A stretch of 60,362 nt of DNA from Chryseobacterium sp. YIM B08800 (GCF_026163565.1 NZ_JAPDKN010000001.1:1-60362); one strand, 5' to 3'; positions 42,854 to 53,148 are shown, counted from the first letter of the stretch. Numbers and translations are program-made. Notes: generated by a model not told the origin, from the sequence alone.

Positions 42854-44287
42854 ATGAAAAACACATTAATGAAATCCCTGCTGTGCGCATTTGCATTCGT
42901 GATTCTATTTTCCTGTAATTCTAATAAGAATGACGATATTTTAAAATACACCACAGATACTACTTTAGGTTTATCCAGAGTGAACTTAAACTCCATTTCT
43001 GATAAAATTCCGGTTGAAAAGATTCTGAAAGAAAAGAAGAACATCAATGATGAAGGAAGAGTTCTTTTGCAGTTGATCAGCAAACCAAAAGAATCGGGTA
43101 TTGATATCAGCAAACCGCTTTACATCATGGTGGAGCCCGGAAAATCGAATTCAGATCCTGATGTGAAAGCATTTTTCTGGATTAGTGACAAGGCGAAATT
43201 CCAGAAAAGCATGTCTGATCTTTCGAAAACTAAAATAACAATCGACAAAAAAGATTTTATTTTTGAAGACGGAAAGATTACAGGAAGCATCAAAGGTGAC
43301 ATGGCGATCATGTCGAGCGAGAAATCTTTTTCTTATTCAAGATATAATTCTTTAGATGGCGTTGCAAAACTTAGCGAAAAATACTTTACTGATTTTTGGG
43401 CAAGAAAAGGAACTTCAAACAAAGTGATCATCGATCAGGTAAACGAATCTCTTGTAAGCGGAAAAGATGTGAGCGGATGGATGAATCTTGGAGCTGTTGC
43501 AAGCTACGTTTCTAAAGGATATATAGAAACTCTGGCTGTAAATAAGCTGATTAAAGATTCAGGAATTGGTTTTGATTTCAGCTTCGATAAAGGAAAAGTA
43601 GAAATGGATACCAAAACATTTTTCAACAGCGATATGAAAAAAATTGTTGAGAAATACTACAGCAAAAACAATATCAACTATGATCTTGTAAAAAATGTAG
43701 AACTCGATAATGCAAAATCTTTTTCTATCGGTTATTTCAGTTTAGATTTTATGAGATATTTCATCAAGGAAGCTGGTTTTGAAGCTACTGTAAATCATTA
43801 TTTAGCATCAACCAACAAAACATTAGAAGATATTACGACAACTTTCACGGGAGATTATGCCTATATGGACATGAAAGAAAATCCTGCAGATTCTATGATA
43901 TATTACAGCAATAAAAGAGCAATGGTTTTAGGTTTTAATCCTAAGAAAAAAGATGTTCTTACTTCATTGCTTCAAGGCCCTTTAGGTGAAAGCAAGAAAT
44001 ATACAATTGTAGATAATCAGGTAATTTTCTCTGATGATCAAAGTGTGAATGCACAATTTCAGGCGAAAAAGGCTGCGAAAAATTCTAAACTAAGCAAAAA
44101 AACTGGTATAACAGCTTATTCCTGGTCTGACGGAAGCGATTATAACAGAAGAGAAACAGTACCTGCAAAAGTAATTGAGATCTCAAACGAATCTAAAGAA
44201 AATGCCGGTAATTTGGTTTCTAAATCGCTCATCACTTTAGACAAGAAAGACGAAAATGCACTGTATTATTTTATAATGAATGACTAA
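42854..44287 (+). CDS. DUF4836 lipoprotein
   Basis: 477 residues. Lipobox FSCN (Cys21). The body looks like DUF4836 (TLGLSRVNLNSISDKIPVEK.., VKAFFWISDKAKFQKSMSDL, GYFSLDFMRYFIKEAG), a family found in Bacteroidota with unknown function. Its last codons overlap the ATPase gene by 8 bases, so it is the first part of a coupled three-gene unit with an ABC transporter and may be the substrate-side or periplasmic partner. Confidence 0.78.
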   Translation: MKNTLMKSLLCAFAFVILFSCNSNKNDDILKYTTDTTLGLSRVNLNSISDKIPVEKILKEKKNINDEGRVLLQLISKPKESGIDISKPLYIMVEPGKSNSDPDVKAFFWISDKAKFQKSMSDLSKTKITIDKKDFIFEDGKITGSIKGDMAIMSSEKSFSYSRYNSLDGVAKLSEKYFTDFWARKGTSNKVIIDQVNESLVSGKDVSGWMNLGAVASYVSKGYIETLAVNKLIKDSGIGFDFSFDKGKVEMDTKTFFNSDMKKIVEKYYSKNNINYDLVKNVELDNAKSFSIGYFSLDFMRYFIKEAGFEATVNHYLASTNKTLEDITTTFTGDYAYMDMKENPADSMIYYSNKRAMVLGFNPKKKDVLTSLLQGPLGESKKYTIVDNQVIFSDDQSVNAQFQAKKAAKNSKLSKKTGITAYSWSDGSDYNRRETVPAKVIEISNESKENAGNLVSKSLITLDKKDENALYYFIMND

Positions 44288-44927
44288 TTTAGTATTAGAA
44301 AACATTTTCCCTAAATATTTCACTCCCAGAAATATCGAACAGTCTGAAATCTGGAATAAAAATATTTCCTTTCAAAAAGGAAACAGGTATCTGATTGTCG
44401 CGCCTTCCGGGAGTGGAAAATCTACTTTGGCAACAGCAATTTTGGGTACTCATTTCCAATATGAAGGAAGTATAAAATATGACCAACAAGTGGTAAAAAA
44501 ACTTCATCTCGAAGAAATTGTAAAAAACAGAAAAGATGGAGTGAGCCTGCTTTTCCAAGATGTAAGACTTATCAAAGATCTTACTATTTCTGAGAATATT
44601 CTTCTTCGTGTTTTTAATAAAGACCGAAAACAGTTCATTCCAAAAATGGAAGAATATGCCAAAAGACTGGGAATAGAAAATCTTCTGAATAAAAAAGCAG
44701 AAAACTGTTCTTATGGAGAACGCCAAAGAAGTGCCATTGTGAGAAGCCTCATCAATCCTACTGATTTTATTATTTATGATGAATGTTTCAGTCATTTGGA
44801 TTTGAATAATAAAAAAATTGCTTTCTCATTAATTAACGAAGTTTCAAAAGAAAGCGAAAGTTCGGTCATCTTTTTTGAGCTGAATGAGTTTCCATTTGAG
44901 CACGATTATCAAATTCTTCATTTATAA
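44280..44927 (+). CDS. ABC transporter ATPase with altered signature
   Basis: 215 residues, LolD/MacB-sized. Walker A APSGSGKST (42-50), Q-loop LLFQDVRLI, Walker B FIIYDECFSHLD. The signature reads CSYGERQRS instead of LSGGE, so Leu and the first Gly are replaced. It would power the FtsX-like permease encoded next (6-base gap). Export of a lipoprotein or envelope component is possible. Confidence 0.88.
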   Translation: MTNLVLENIFPKYFTPRNIEQSEIWNKNISFQKGNRYLIVAPSGSGKSTLATAILGTHFQYEGSIKYDQQVVKKLHLEEIVKNRKDGVSLLFQDVRLIKDLTISENILLRVFNKDRKQFIPKMEEYAKRLGIENLLNKKAENCSYGERQRSAIVRSLINPTDFIIYDECFSHLDLNNKKIAFSLINEVSKESESSVIFFELNEFPFEHDYQILHL

Positions 44928-44933
44928 AAGCTT

Positions 44934-46094
44934 ATGAAGAAAATTTTTAATTCAATTATTTTATACGCAGGATTATTCATTGCCCTTATTTTGGTTTTGT
45001 CTTGTCTGCAACTGTATGAAAATGCGAACCGTCTTTTTGGAAGTAAAAGCAGTGACAGCAATTATTGGTTGACCTTCAGCAAAAAGATCACTCCTGATAA
45101 TATTGGAAGAAAAGAACTTCTTGGGTTTAATGAAAATGATATTTCAAAAATTAAAACCTGGAGCGAAGTAAAAGCCATTTATCCTTTTTCAGCAAATGAA
45201 TTTAAAGCTTCTGCGAATGGCGGCGACTTTATTCCTTTTTATACTGATCTGTATTTTGAAGGTTTAGATATAAAAGCAATTGATTCGGATTTGACAAATG
45301 AAGAGTTTCAGGTAAAAGGTGATGAAATTCCAATTATTATTTCAAGAGAATATCTGAATCTTTACAATTACGGATTTGCTTTAAACCAAGGTCTCCCACA
45401 AATCTCTGAAGATTTTGCCAAGAAAATCGAAGTGAATATCAACATCACTGTCAATAAGCAGAATAAGACGTACAAAGGAAAAATGGTAGGACTTTCAGAC
45501 AGAATACATTCTGTTTTGATCCCGAAAAAATTCCTTGACTCTCTGAATATCGCAGAAAAACCTCAGCTTGCGACACAGCCCAAAATTTACAACAGAGTTT
45601 TGGTACAGGTAAAAGATTCCGGTGATGAAGGTCTGGTTTCTAAAATGAAAGAAAACGGTTATGAATCTAATCAGGAAAGTCTTCGTTCAGCAAAAATAAA
45701 GTCAAAATTATTTTTGGTTTTAAAAATAATTGCTGTTTTAGGAGTTTTCATCTTTGCTTTGTGTCTTTATATTATTGTTAGCTTTATAAAAATTCAGTTT
45801 TTAGAGAAGCAGGAAGAGGTATCCATTAAAAATATTTTAGGATATTCACCAAAGAAAATGGTGAGTGATATCAGCAGAAAATTCAGCATGAATTTAATGT
45901 TTGTGTTGATTTTAAGCTTAGGACTGATCGCAGCTGGACAATATTTTATTGCAAAATCGGACGTTTCCAATGGTTTACTTTCGATGTATATTAATCCTTT
46001 ACTTTGGTCAATGATTATTATCATTCCTGTATTGGTCTACTTCTTTGTCAATATTCTTATCTACCGATGGCTGATTAGGTCCTGGAAAATATAA
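44934..46094 (+). CDS. FtsX/MacB-like ABC permease
   Basis: 386 residues. One N-terminal membrane segment (about 7-28), a ~240-residue periplasmic domain (LTFSKKITPDNIGRKELLGF..), then three C-terminal segments (ILKIIAVLGVFIFALCLYIIVSF, MFVLILSLGLIAAGQYFI, LLWSMIIIIPVLVYFFVNILI), the MacB/LolC/FtsX topology. The cytoplasmic loop LEKQEEVSIKNILGYSPKKM is the expected coupling region. Partner of the upstream ATPase; substrate unknown. Confidence 0.85.
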   Translation: MKKIFNSIILYAGLFIALILVLSCLQLYENANRLFGSKSSDSNYWLTFSKKITPDNIGRKELLGFNENDISKIKTWSEVKAIYPFSANEFKASANGGDFIPFYTDLYFEGLDIKAIDSDLTNEEFQVKGDEIPIIISREYLNLYNYGFALNQGLPQISEDFAKKIEVNINITVNKQNKTYKGKMVGLSDRIHSVLIPKKFLDSLNIAEKPQLATQPKIYNRVLVQVKDSGDEGLVSKMKENGYESNQESLRSAKIKSKLFLVLKIIAVLGVFIFALCLYIIVSFIKIQFLEKQEEVSIKNILGYSPKKMVSDISRKFSMNLMFVLILSLGLIAAGQYFIAKSDVSNGLLSMYINPLLWSMIIIIPVLVYFFVNILIYRWLIRSWKI

Positions 46095-46097
46095 CAA

Positions 46098-46127
46098 AAA
46101 CGACCATCATCTGATGGTCGTTTCTAT
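46098..46127. terminator. Bidirectional terminator after the ABC operon
   Basis: AAACGACCATCA (46098-46109) pairs perfectly with TGATGGTCGTTT (46112-46123), followed by a T-rich tract. It separates convergent genes. Confidence 0.9.
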
Positions 46128-46147
46128 TTTTTATAAAACAGTTTATA

Positions 46148-46648
46148 TTAATCTTTAGATCCCAAGCCGTCCATTGTATCACCCATTCCTTTGCTGTTTG
46201 GAGAATACACTCTTTCTTTGTCTAAGAAATAAACATCGTGTTTTGCCTTTGCAATAATTCCGTTGTAAACATCTTCAGGCAAACCTGCTGTTTCAGAATC
46301 AGTCTGATTAACAGAGGGTTTATTATAAATCTTTAATGCTCCATATTGATCCAAAACTTTTTTTGCGTTTTGTGCATCTGTAAGATTGGAAGCATAAACC
46401 ACCAAATTGATTTTACCTACACTTTCCTTACTGTAAGCTGCTAAAATCTCGTTATCATTTACAAAAACATGATTCCAAAAACTTTTTGTTTTTTCATCAT
46501 CTTCATATTCATTCGTAGAAGACTCTTCATCAAATCTCGATTTAGAAACAATAATGTCTGCATCGAGAAATCCTTTGTTTTTTAGTTCTGATTTTATTTC
46601 CTCTGTATCTACAGTTTCCGGAAATACTGAAATTACTGTATAAGCCAT
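46148..46648 (-). CDS. Conserved acidic cytoplasmic protein
   Basis: 166 residues, no signal or membrane segment. The start MAYTVISVFPETVDTEEIKSELKNKGF has the strand-helix look of small stress-protein domains (general-stress-protein/YflT-like), and an acidic linker (EEYEDDEKT-like) follows. The C-terminus HDVYFLDKERVYSPNSKG is unlike them. Family not certain; possibly stress-related. Separated from the TIR gene by 67 bases. Confidence 0.6.
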   Translation of the reverse strand: MAYTVISVFPETVDTEEIKSELKNKGFLDADIIVSKSRFDEESSTNEYEDDEKTKSFWNHVFVNDNEILAAYSKESVGKINLVVYASNLTDAQNAKKVLDQYGALKIYNKPSVNQTDSETAGLPEDVYNGIIAKAKHDVYFLDKERVYSPNSKGMGDTMDGLGSKD

Positions 46649-46715
46649 ATTAATTTATTTTTGGTTATGACCTACAGTACAAAAGCTGTGCAATTTATTG
46701 GATTCTAATCGGATT

Positions 46716-47519
46716 TTAATTTAAAGACCTTTCTATTTGACTCACTAAATATTCTATTCCATTGCTTGTATTTCCTCCGAAGATATTTAAAAGCCAATAT
46801 TGCTCATCTAAATCTTTGGCTGAAATATTATGCCAAATTGGTAATATTATATTTCCTTTTTGAATATGCTTAACTCTTATTGCTTGTAGTTCACTTTTAG
46901 CCCATGATTCGTTACTTAAAAAATTAGGACTTAATATTATTATACCTTTTTTACAAGTTCTTATACCCTCATCAATAGAATCAACTAAGCTATCTCCTAT
47001 TTTTAGAGAAAACTCATCATACCATACTTTATATCCTCTTTTTACGAGCTCATTGAATAAGGGTCTTGCAACCTCTTCTTTATCATTTGAATCATGCGAA
47101 ATAAAAAAATCAGGTTTTTCCATATCAAAATATTGTTTGTCTCTAATGTGTAATCTTAATTTTTTTTCAAAAAAGAACTTTACCAGCAAATTCTTGTCTA
47201 CTAATAATTCATTACAATATAAATATACATTTCTTGTATGAGGAATATTTTCTAATTTTTCATTATTCTTATTCCAAAAATTCATTTTAAAACCTTTTCC
47301 ATCATAATCATCAAGTATCATTAAAATATCTGCCATTTTAAAAATCCTCTTATCAACCTTATCAACAGTAATTGCTGAAAATTGATTATAATTCTTGATT
47401 GAAAAAATCAAGTGCAACTTTCCTTCCCATTCGCCTGATTTCTCAAATTTAGGAAGATATGATGTTATCGTAAAATGATTTCCGAAATCTTTATGCAATT
47501 GTTTTTCTAAAAAACTCAT
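46716..47519 (-). CDS. TIR-domain protein
   Basis: 267 residues. Residues 1-135 are a domain I do not recognise (LHLIFSIKNYNQFSAITVDK.., NVYLYCNELL..). Residues 136-~260 form a TIR domain: DFFISHDSNDKEEVARPL, YKVWYDEFSLKIGDSL, IIILSPNFLSNESWAKSEL with Glu210 in the place of the NAD-cleaving glutamate. Bacterial TIR proteins often cleave NAD in anti-phage systems, but many have other roles. The gene starts 4 bases after methylmalonyl-CoA mutase on the same strand, with no other defence gene beside it. Confidence 0.9.
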   Translation of the reverse strand: MSFLEKQLHKDFGNHFTITSYLPKFEKSGEWEGKLHLIFSIKNYNQFSAITVDKVDKRIFKMADILMILDDYDGKGFKMNFWNKNNEKLENIPHTRNVYLYCNELLVDKNLLVKFFFEKKLRLHIRDKQYFDMEKPDFFISHDSNDKEEVARPLFNELVKRGYKVWYDEFSLKIGDSLVDSIDEGIRTCKKGIIILSPNFLSNESWAKSELQAIRVKHIQKGNIILPIWHNISAKDLDEQYWLLNIFGGNTSNGIEYLVSQIERSLN

Positions 47520-47523
47520 CTTT

Positions 47524-49641
47524 TTAATTTAAAAACTTTTCCAAAATATCGACCGCACATTTCGGAAGGTTTGTTCCCGGACCGAAGATGAAATCAGCTC
47601 CGTTGGCATATAAAAACTCGTAATCCTGTTGTGGAATAACTCCGCCTACAACAATTGTAATATCTTCTGCACCTAGTTTCTTTAGCTCTTCAACAACCTG
47701 CGGAACCAAAGTTTTGTGACCCGCCGCCAAAGATGAAACGCCCAAAATGTGAATATCATTTTCTACAGCCTGTTTTGCAACCTCTTCCGGAGTTTGAAAT
47801 AACGGTGCAACATCCACATCAAATCCCATATCTGCAAACGCAGTTGCTACCACTTTTGCACCACGATCATGACCATCCTGTCCCATTTTCGCCACCATAA
47901 TTCTTGGACGACGACCTTCTGCTTCTTCAAATTTTTGGGTAAGCTCAAGTGCTTTTCCAAAATATTCATTTTTACCTGCATTCATAGCGTAAACTCCTTG
48001 TATCGTTCTGATGTTGGCTTTATAACGTCCGAAACTTTCTTCCATCGCATCGCTCATTTCACCTAAAGTTACTCTTCTTCTTGCCGCTTCAATGCACAAT
48101 GCCAGAAGATTTCCGTTTCCGGTTTTTGCAGATTCACGGATTTCATTTAAAATTTGCTCAACAGTCTCAGAATTACGGCTTAATTTAATTGATTCTAATC
48201 TTTCAATCTGTTTTCTTCTAACTTCAGTATTGTCGATATCTAAAATTTCGATTGGAGTCTGTTTTAAAGCTGATTTAAATGAATTTACTCCGATAATAAA
48301 TTCTTCACTGCTATCGATTTTTGCCTGTTTTCTTGCGGCAGCTTCTTCAATTCTCATTTTTGGAATTCCGGCTTCAATTGCCTTGGTCATTCCGCCTTCT
48401 TTTTCAACCTCATCGATGTATTTCATGGCTTCTTCGATCATTTGCTGAGTCAAAGATTCAACCAAATTACTTCCTCCCATTGGATCTACAACATCGCAGA
48501 TCCCAGATTCCTGCTGAAGAATGATCTGCGTATTTCTAGCAATTTTTGCCGAATAATCTGTCGGAAGTGCAATTGCTTCATCCAAAGCATTGGTGTGAAG
48601 AGACTGAGTTCCACCTAAAGCTGAAGACAATGCTTCAATCGCCGTTCTTGTAATATTATTGAAAGGTTCCTGCTCCGTTAAAGACCAACCTGAAGTTTGT
48701 GAATGCGTTCTTAAAGCTAAAGATTTTGGATTTTGAGGGTTGAATTGTTTTAAAAGCGTTGCCCAAATATATCTTGCTGCACGCATTTTAGCAATTTCCA
48801 TAAAATGATTCATTCCGATAGCCCAGAAAAATGATAACCTTGGGGCAAAATCATCCACATTCATTCCTGCTTTAATTCCGGTTCTTACATATTCTAAACC
48901 GTCAGCTAAAGTATAAGCCATTTCCAGAACTGGGGTTGCTCCCGCTTCCTGCATGTGGTATCCAGAAATCGAAATCGAGTTGAATTTTGGAATATTTTTA
49001 GAAGTATATTCAAAAATATCAGCAATAATTTTCATTGAAGGAGTCGGCGGATAAATGTATGTATTACGCACCATAAATTCTTTCAAAATATCATTCTGAA
49101 TGGTTCCCGAAAGCTTGTCCTGAGAAACACCTTGCTCTTCTGCAGCTACAATATAAAATGATAAAATCGGCAAAACCGCGCCATTCATCGTCATTGAAAC
49201 CGATATTTCATCCAAAGGAATTTCATTGAACAAGATCTTCATATCCTCAACAGAATCAATCGCAACGCCGGCTTTTCCAACATCTCCAACTACTCTAGCA
49301 TGATCTGAATCATAACCTCTGTGTGTCGCCAAATCGAAAGCTACGGAAAGTCCTTTTTGTCCAGCTGCTAAGTTTCTTCTGTAAAACGCATTAGATTCTT
49401 CAGCGGTAGAAAACCCTGCGTACTGACGAATCGTCCACGGTTTCTGAACATACATCGTAGAATAAGGACCTCTTAGGTAAGGAGCAATTCCCGGAGAACT
49501 GTCGCTGATGTCTTTATTTTTTACGTCTTCTGCCGTGTATTTTGATTTCAGCTCAAGTCCATCCTTTTCAAATTGATAAATTTCCTGCTGATTTTCAGAT
49601 ATATTAAATTGAGGAATTTTGTTCTTTATTTCCCTTCTCAT
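47524..49641 (-). CDS. scpA: Methylmalonyl-CoA mutase (large subunit type)
   Basis: 705 residues. The N-terminal barrel contains [20 protein letters not shown] and [13 protein letters not shown] (substrate site); the C-terminal B12 domain has [16 protein letters not shown], with DxHxxG supplying the histidine that ligates cobalt. It converts methylmalonyl-CoA to succinyl-CoA in propionate metabolism. In Bacteroidota the large subunit usually follows a small non-catalytic subunit gene, which is not upstream here (prolyl oligopeptidase is), so this may act alone or with a distant partner. The chaperone meaB is 11 kb away. Confidence 0.95.
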   Translation of the reverse strand: MRREIKNKIPQFNISENQQEIYQFEKDGLELKSKYTAEDVKNKDISDSSPGIAPYLRGPYSTMYVQKPWTIRQYAGFSTAEESNAFYRRNLAAGQKGLSVAFDLATHRGYDSDHARVVGDVGKAGVAIDSVEDMKILFNEIPLDEISVSMTMNGAVLPILSFYIVAAEEQGVSQDKLSGTIQNDILKEFMVRNTYIYPPTPSMKIIADIFEYTSKNIPKFNSISISGYHMQEAGATPVLEMAYTLADGLEYVRTGIKAGMNVDDFAPRLSFFWAIGMNHFMEIAKMRAARYIWATLLKQFNPQNPKSLALRTHSQTSGWSLTEQEPFNNITRTAIEALSSALGGTQSLHTNALDEAIALPTDYSAKIARNTQIILQQESGICDVVDPMGGSNLVESLTQQMIEEAMKYIDEVEKEGGMTKAIEAGIPKMRIEEAAARKQAKIDSSEEFIIGVNSFKSALKQTPIEILDIDNTEVRRKQIERLESIKLSRNSETVEQILNEIRESAKTGNGNLLALCIEAARRRVTLGEMSDAMEESFGRYKANIRTIQGVYAMNAGKNEYFGKALELTQKFEEAEGRRPRIMVAKMGQDGHDRGAKVVATAFADMGFDVDVAPLFQTPEEVAKQAVENDIHILGVSSLAAGHKTLVPQVVEELKKLGAEDITIVVGGVIPQQDYEFLYANGADFIFGPGTNLPKCAVDILEKFLN

Positions 49642-49866
49642 TTCTTCAGATTTAAGATTTTAAAAATAAGCATTTTTACGGGAATGGTTTGTGATTGATT
49701 TTCAGCAACATTGGATGTTTAAAAATAAAGGATCTTAACACATTAGCCACAGAGAATTTTAATTATTATTCTGCTTAAAAGAGCACATTAGTTTTTTTGA
49801 AGATCTTTGATCTTCTTTAATATGATTTAAATGTTTTTAAATTCAATTAAATACCATAAAACATAA

Positions 49867-49894
49867 AAACGAGACTGTAAATACAATCTCGCTT
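49867..49894 (-). terminator. Terminator of the prolyl oligopeptidase gene
   Basis: Imperfect stem AACGAGACTGT/ACAATCTCGC with an AAAT loop, followed on the minus strand by a T-run (A-run left of 49868). Confidence 0.6.
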
Positions 49895-49919
49895 TTATTT
49901 AAACCTAAAGAAGTTTAGA

Positions 49920-52031
49920 TTATTTATTTAGTTTTTTAATTCCCATTTCGTATAAAGCAAAAGAAATTAAATCTGCATTTTCGCTGATTACCTGATCGGT
50001 TGCTCTTCCTGCTCCGTGACCTGCATTTTTCTCAATTCTTAGCAAAATCGGATTTGCACATTTTTGTTTTTCCTGCAATTCTGCACCAAATTTAAATGAA
50101 TGCGCAGGAACTACTCTATCGTCGTGGTCACTTGTAATGATCATTGTTGACGGATAACAAGTTCCTGCTTTTACGTTATGAACCGGTGAATATGATTTTA
50201 AATAATCAAACATTTCTTTGTTGTCTTCTGCAGTTCCATAGTCATAAGACCAACCTGCTCCAGCGGTAAATTTGTTATATCTCAACATATCTAAAACACC
50301 CACTCCAGGAAAGGCAACTTTAGCCAGATCAGGACGCATTGTCATGGTTGCTCCAACTAACAAACCTCCGTTTGATCTTCCTGAAAGTGCCATATATTCT
50401 TTAGAAGTATAGCCTTTAGATTGTAAATATTCTCCGGCAGCGATGAAGTCTTCAAACACGTTTTTTTTCTGCATTTTTGTTCCTGCATCGTGCCATTTTT
50501 TACCGTATTCACCTCCACCACGGATGTTTGGAACGGCGTAAATTCCACCATTTTCCATCCAAATTGCGTTTACGACAGAAAAAGATGGTTGTAAACTGAT
50601 ATTAAAACCTCCGTAAGAATAAAGAATTGTAGGGTTTTTACCATTCAGCTTTGTTCCTTTTTTATAATTGATCATCATAGGAACTTTGGTTCCGTCTTTT
50701 GATGTATAAAATACCTGCTCAGAAACATAATCTTCAGGATTAAATTTCACTTTCGGTTTCTGGTAAACTTCAGACTTTCCTGTATCAGCATTGAATTTAT
50801 ACGTTGTTCCCGGAGTAATATAATTGCTGAAAGAATAATATAATTCTTTCTCTGTTTCTTTACCGCCAAAACCACCTACATTTCCTTTTCCAGGCAATGA
50901 AATTTCTCTGATCAGCTTTCCTGTTTTATCGAATTGCTTTACCTGATCAATGGCATCAATCATGTATGTCGCAAAGAAATAACCGCCACCTCCGGAAATT
51001 CCCAATACATTTTCTGTTTCAGGGATAACGTCTTTCCAGGTTTCAGGAGACGGATTTTGAATGGTCGTTTTTACCAAACGCATATTTGGCGCATCTTTAT
51101 CGGTAAAAATGAAAAGATTATCACCTTCTGTATCAACAATATTTACATTAATATCAAAACCTTTGTTGATCTGAACGAAATCACCACCTTTTTTTAGGTC
51201 TTTCACATACAATTCGTTTCCGTTGGTTGCATTCGCAGCAGAAATAATCAGATATCTCTGATCTTCAGAAACTCCTGCTCCTAAATATCTTCTTGGAGTT
51301 TTATCTCCACCAAAAATCAGTTTGTCGGAAGATTGCTTTGTTCCTAATTTGTGAAAATAAACTTTGTGTTTATCAGTCATTCCGGAAAGTACAGTTCCTT
51401 CTTTCGGCTTGTCGTAACTTGAATAATAGAAACCTTCGTCACCCTGCCAAGAAATTCCACTGAACTTTACATCAACAATTGTTTCGTCGATTTGTTTTTT
51501 GGTAAGAGCATCAATGATGATAATTTTGTTCCAGTCGCTTCCGCCTTCTGAAATAGAGTACGCTGCCAAATTTCCTTTTTTGTTGAAAGACAAGCTTGAA
51601 AGCGAGGTAGTTCCTTTTTCTGAAAATTTGTTAGGATCTAAAAATACTTCTGTGGTTTTTGTCTTATTATTAGTCCTGTATAATACAGACTGAGCCTGTA
51701 AACCATCGTTTTTATAATAGTAAGTAAAATCTCCTTCTTTGAAAGGTGCCCCTATTTTTTCGTAATTCCAAATATCTGTTAACTGCTTTTTAATCTGCTC
51801 TCTAAATGGGATTTGCGATAAATATTTTTGACTGTAAGCAACTTCTTCATCTACCCATTTTTTGGTAGGCTCAGAATCATTTTCTAAATCTCTGTACGGA
51901 TCTGCAATGGCTGTTCCGAAATAAGTATCTGTTTGATTTCCTTTGATTGCTTTAGGATAAGTCATTTTTTGAGCATAAACTGTAGCCGAAAACAAAACTC
52001 CGGCTGTTAATAACATAGGTTTAAAATTCAT
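49920..52031 (-). CDS. Prolyl oligopeptidase (S9 family), secreted
   Basis: 703 residues from the ATG at 52031; the six extra upstream codons begin with a TTG that lies in the -7 box. Signal peptide MNFKPMLLTAGVLFSATVYA. A seven-bladed propeller (EVFLDPNKFSEKGTTS.. through GGDFVQINKG..) is followed by the hydrolase domain: ALSGRSNGGLLVGA holds the catalytic serine, TSDHDDRVVPAHS the Asp, and GAGHGAGRAT the His, so the triad is complete. It cuts short proline-containing peptides in the periplasm. Confidence 0.95.
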   Translation of the reverse strand: MNFKPMLLTAGVLFSATVYAQKMTYPKAIKGNQTDTYFGTAIADPYRDLENDSEPTKKWVDEEVAYSQKYLSQIPFREQIKKQLTDIWNYEKIGAPFKEGDFTYYYKNDGLQAQSVLYRTNNKTKTTEVFLDPNKFSEKGTTSLSSLSFNKKGNLAAYSISEGGSDWNKIIIIDALTKKQIDETIVDVKFSGISWQGDEGFYYSSYDKPKEGTVLSGMTDKHKVYFHKLGTKQSSDKLIFGGDKTPRRYLGAGVSEDQRYLIISAANATNGNELYVKDLKKGGDFVQINKGFDINVNIVDTEGDNLFIFTDKDAPNMRLVKTTIQNPSPETWKDVIPETENVLGISGGGGYFFATYMIDAIDQVKQFDKTGKLIREISLPGKGNVGGFGGKETEKELYYSFSNYITPGTTYKFNADTGKSEVYQKPKVKFNPEDYVSEQVFYTSKDGTKVPMMINYKKGTKLNGKNPTILYSYGGFNISLQPSFSVVNAIWMENGGIYAVPNIRGGGEYGKKWHDAGTKMQKKNVFEDFIAAGEYLQSKGYTSKEYMALSGRSNGGLLVGATMTMRPDLAKVAFPGVGVLDMLRYNKFTAGAGWSYDYGTAEDNKEMFDYLKSYSPVHNVKAGTCYPSTMIITSDHDDRVVPAHSFKFGAELQEKQKCANPILLRIEKNAGHGAGRATDQVISENADLISFALYEMGIKKLNK

Positions 52032-52046
52032 TGTGAAGCATTTTCT

Positions 52047-52077
52047 CAAAAATACGCAAAGTTGTGGGAATACAAAA
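52047..52077 (-). promoter_or_regulatory. Promoter of the prolyl oligopeptidase gene
   Basis: On the minus strand TTTTG (52073-52077), 18 bases, then TATTTTTG (52047-52054). This matches the Bacteroidota -33/-7 layout best of all sites in the window. The predicted start lies about 10 bases before the ATG. Confidence 0.65.
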
Positions 52078-52140
52078 GCCTACATTGTGTGACTTTTTTC
52101 GTGGTCTTCTAAAGGTATTTACATAAAGTTTAGAGCAAAA

Positions 52141-52166
52141 AAAAGACCTCTACGAATAGAAGTCTT
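52141..52166 (-). terminator. Terminator of the oxygenase gene
   Basis: AAAGACCTCT pairs with AGAAGTCTTT around ACGAAT, with one mismatch; an A-run on the left gives a T-run on the minus strand. Confidence 0.7.
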
Positions 52167-52197
52167 TCTTAATTGTATTAAAGTTTATTAATTAGGC

Positions 52198-53148
52198 TTA
52201 CTTTTTTATTAATCCCAATTCAATTAATCTTTCGTGTAAAAATTCTCCGGCTGTTGTATCTTCATATAACTTTGGATTGTTTTCGTCAACACAGTTTTCT
52301 AAAGCATTCAGTGACATTCCGCTCACAGGATGCATAAAGAAAGGAATAGAATATCTTGAAGTTCCCCACAACTCTCTTGGCGGATTTACCACTCTGTGAA
52401 TCGTAGATTTCAGCTTGTTGTTGGTATGTCTCGAAAGCATATCTCCAACGTTGATCATTAATTCGTCTGGTTGTGCAATCGCATCGATCCATTCGCCTTT
52501 ATGATTTTGTACCTGAAGACCTTTTCCTTGAGAACCCATCAAAAGGGTAATTAGGTTAATGTCTCCGTGAGCCGCTGCTCTTACTGCATCATCCGGTTCC
52601 TGGGTAATCGGCGGATAGTGAATTGGTCTCAAAATAGAGTTTCCTTCTGCAATTTTATCGTCAAAATAAAATTCATCAAGACCAAGATACAATGCTAAAG
52701 CTCTCAAAACATATTTTCCTGTTTTTTCAAGCATCTGGTAAGTTTCTTTACCTACCTCATTAAATTGTGGAAGTTCGTCTACGATGACGTTGTCTGGATA
52801 TTCGCTTTTGTATTTTGAATCATCCGAAACATATTGTCCAAAATGCCAAAATTCTTTCAAATCACCTTTTTTAAAACCTTTAGCCGTTTCTTTACCAAAG
52901 CCAACATAACCTCTTTGTCCCCCAATTCCTGGGATCTCATACTTTTGTTTGGTTTCTGTTGGGAGTTCAAAGAAGTTTTTCACTTCTCCATAAAGATTGT
53001 CTACGAGTTTGTCATCAAGGAAATGTCCTTTTAAGGCTACAAAACCAATTTCTTCGTAAGCTTTTCCGATTTCATTTACAAATTTCTGTTTGCGTTCCGG
53101 GTTGTCCGAAAGGAAATCACGCAGGTCTACACTAGGTATTTTATCCAT
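52198..53148 (-). CDS. 2-oxoglutarate/Fe(II) oxygenase (isopenicillin N synthase family)
   Basis: 316 residues. The iron triad is complete: His194 and Asp196 in HGDINL, His251 in TIHRVVNPP; RYS (Arg265-x-Ser267) binds the 2-oxoglutarate carboxylate. The N-terminal ~100 residues are the DIOX_N domain (IPSVDLRDFLSDN). A cytoplasmic oxygenase; substrate unknown, possibly a small metabolite. It is divergent from the small membrane protein at 53312. Confidence 0.9.
   Translation of the reverse strand: MDKIPSVDLRDFLSDNPERKQKFVNEIGKAYEEIGFVALKGHFLDDKLVDNLYGEVKNFFELPTETKQKYEIPGIGGQRGYVGFGKETAKGFKKGDLKEFWHFGQYVSDDSKYKSEYPDNVIVDELPQFNEVGKETYQMLEKTGKYVLRALALYLGLDEFYFDDKIAEGNSILRPIHYPPITQEPDDAVRAAAHGDINLITLLMGSQGKGLQVQNHKGEWIDAIAQPDELMINVGDMLSRHTNNKLKSTIHRVVNPPRELWGTSRYSIPFFMHPVSGMSLNALENCVDENNPKLYEDTTAGEFLHERLIELGLIKK

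Noticed and set aside
46716..47519. A complete TIR-based defence system (Thoeris or CBASS)
   Set aside because: No ThsA, cyclase or second effector is nearby; only a lone TIR protein is present.
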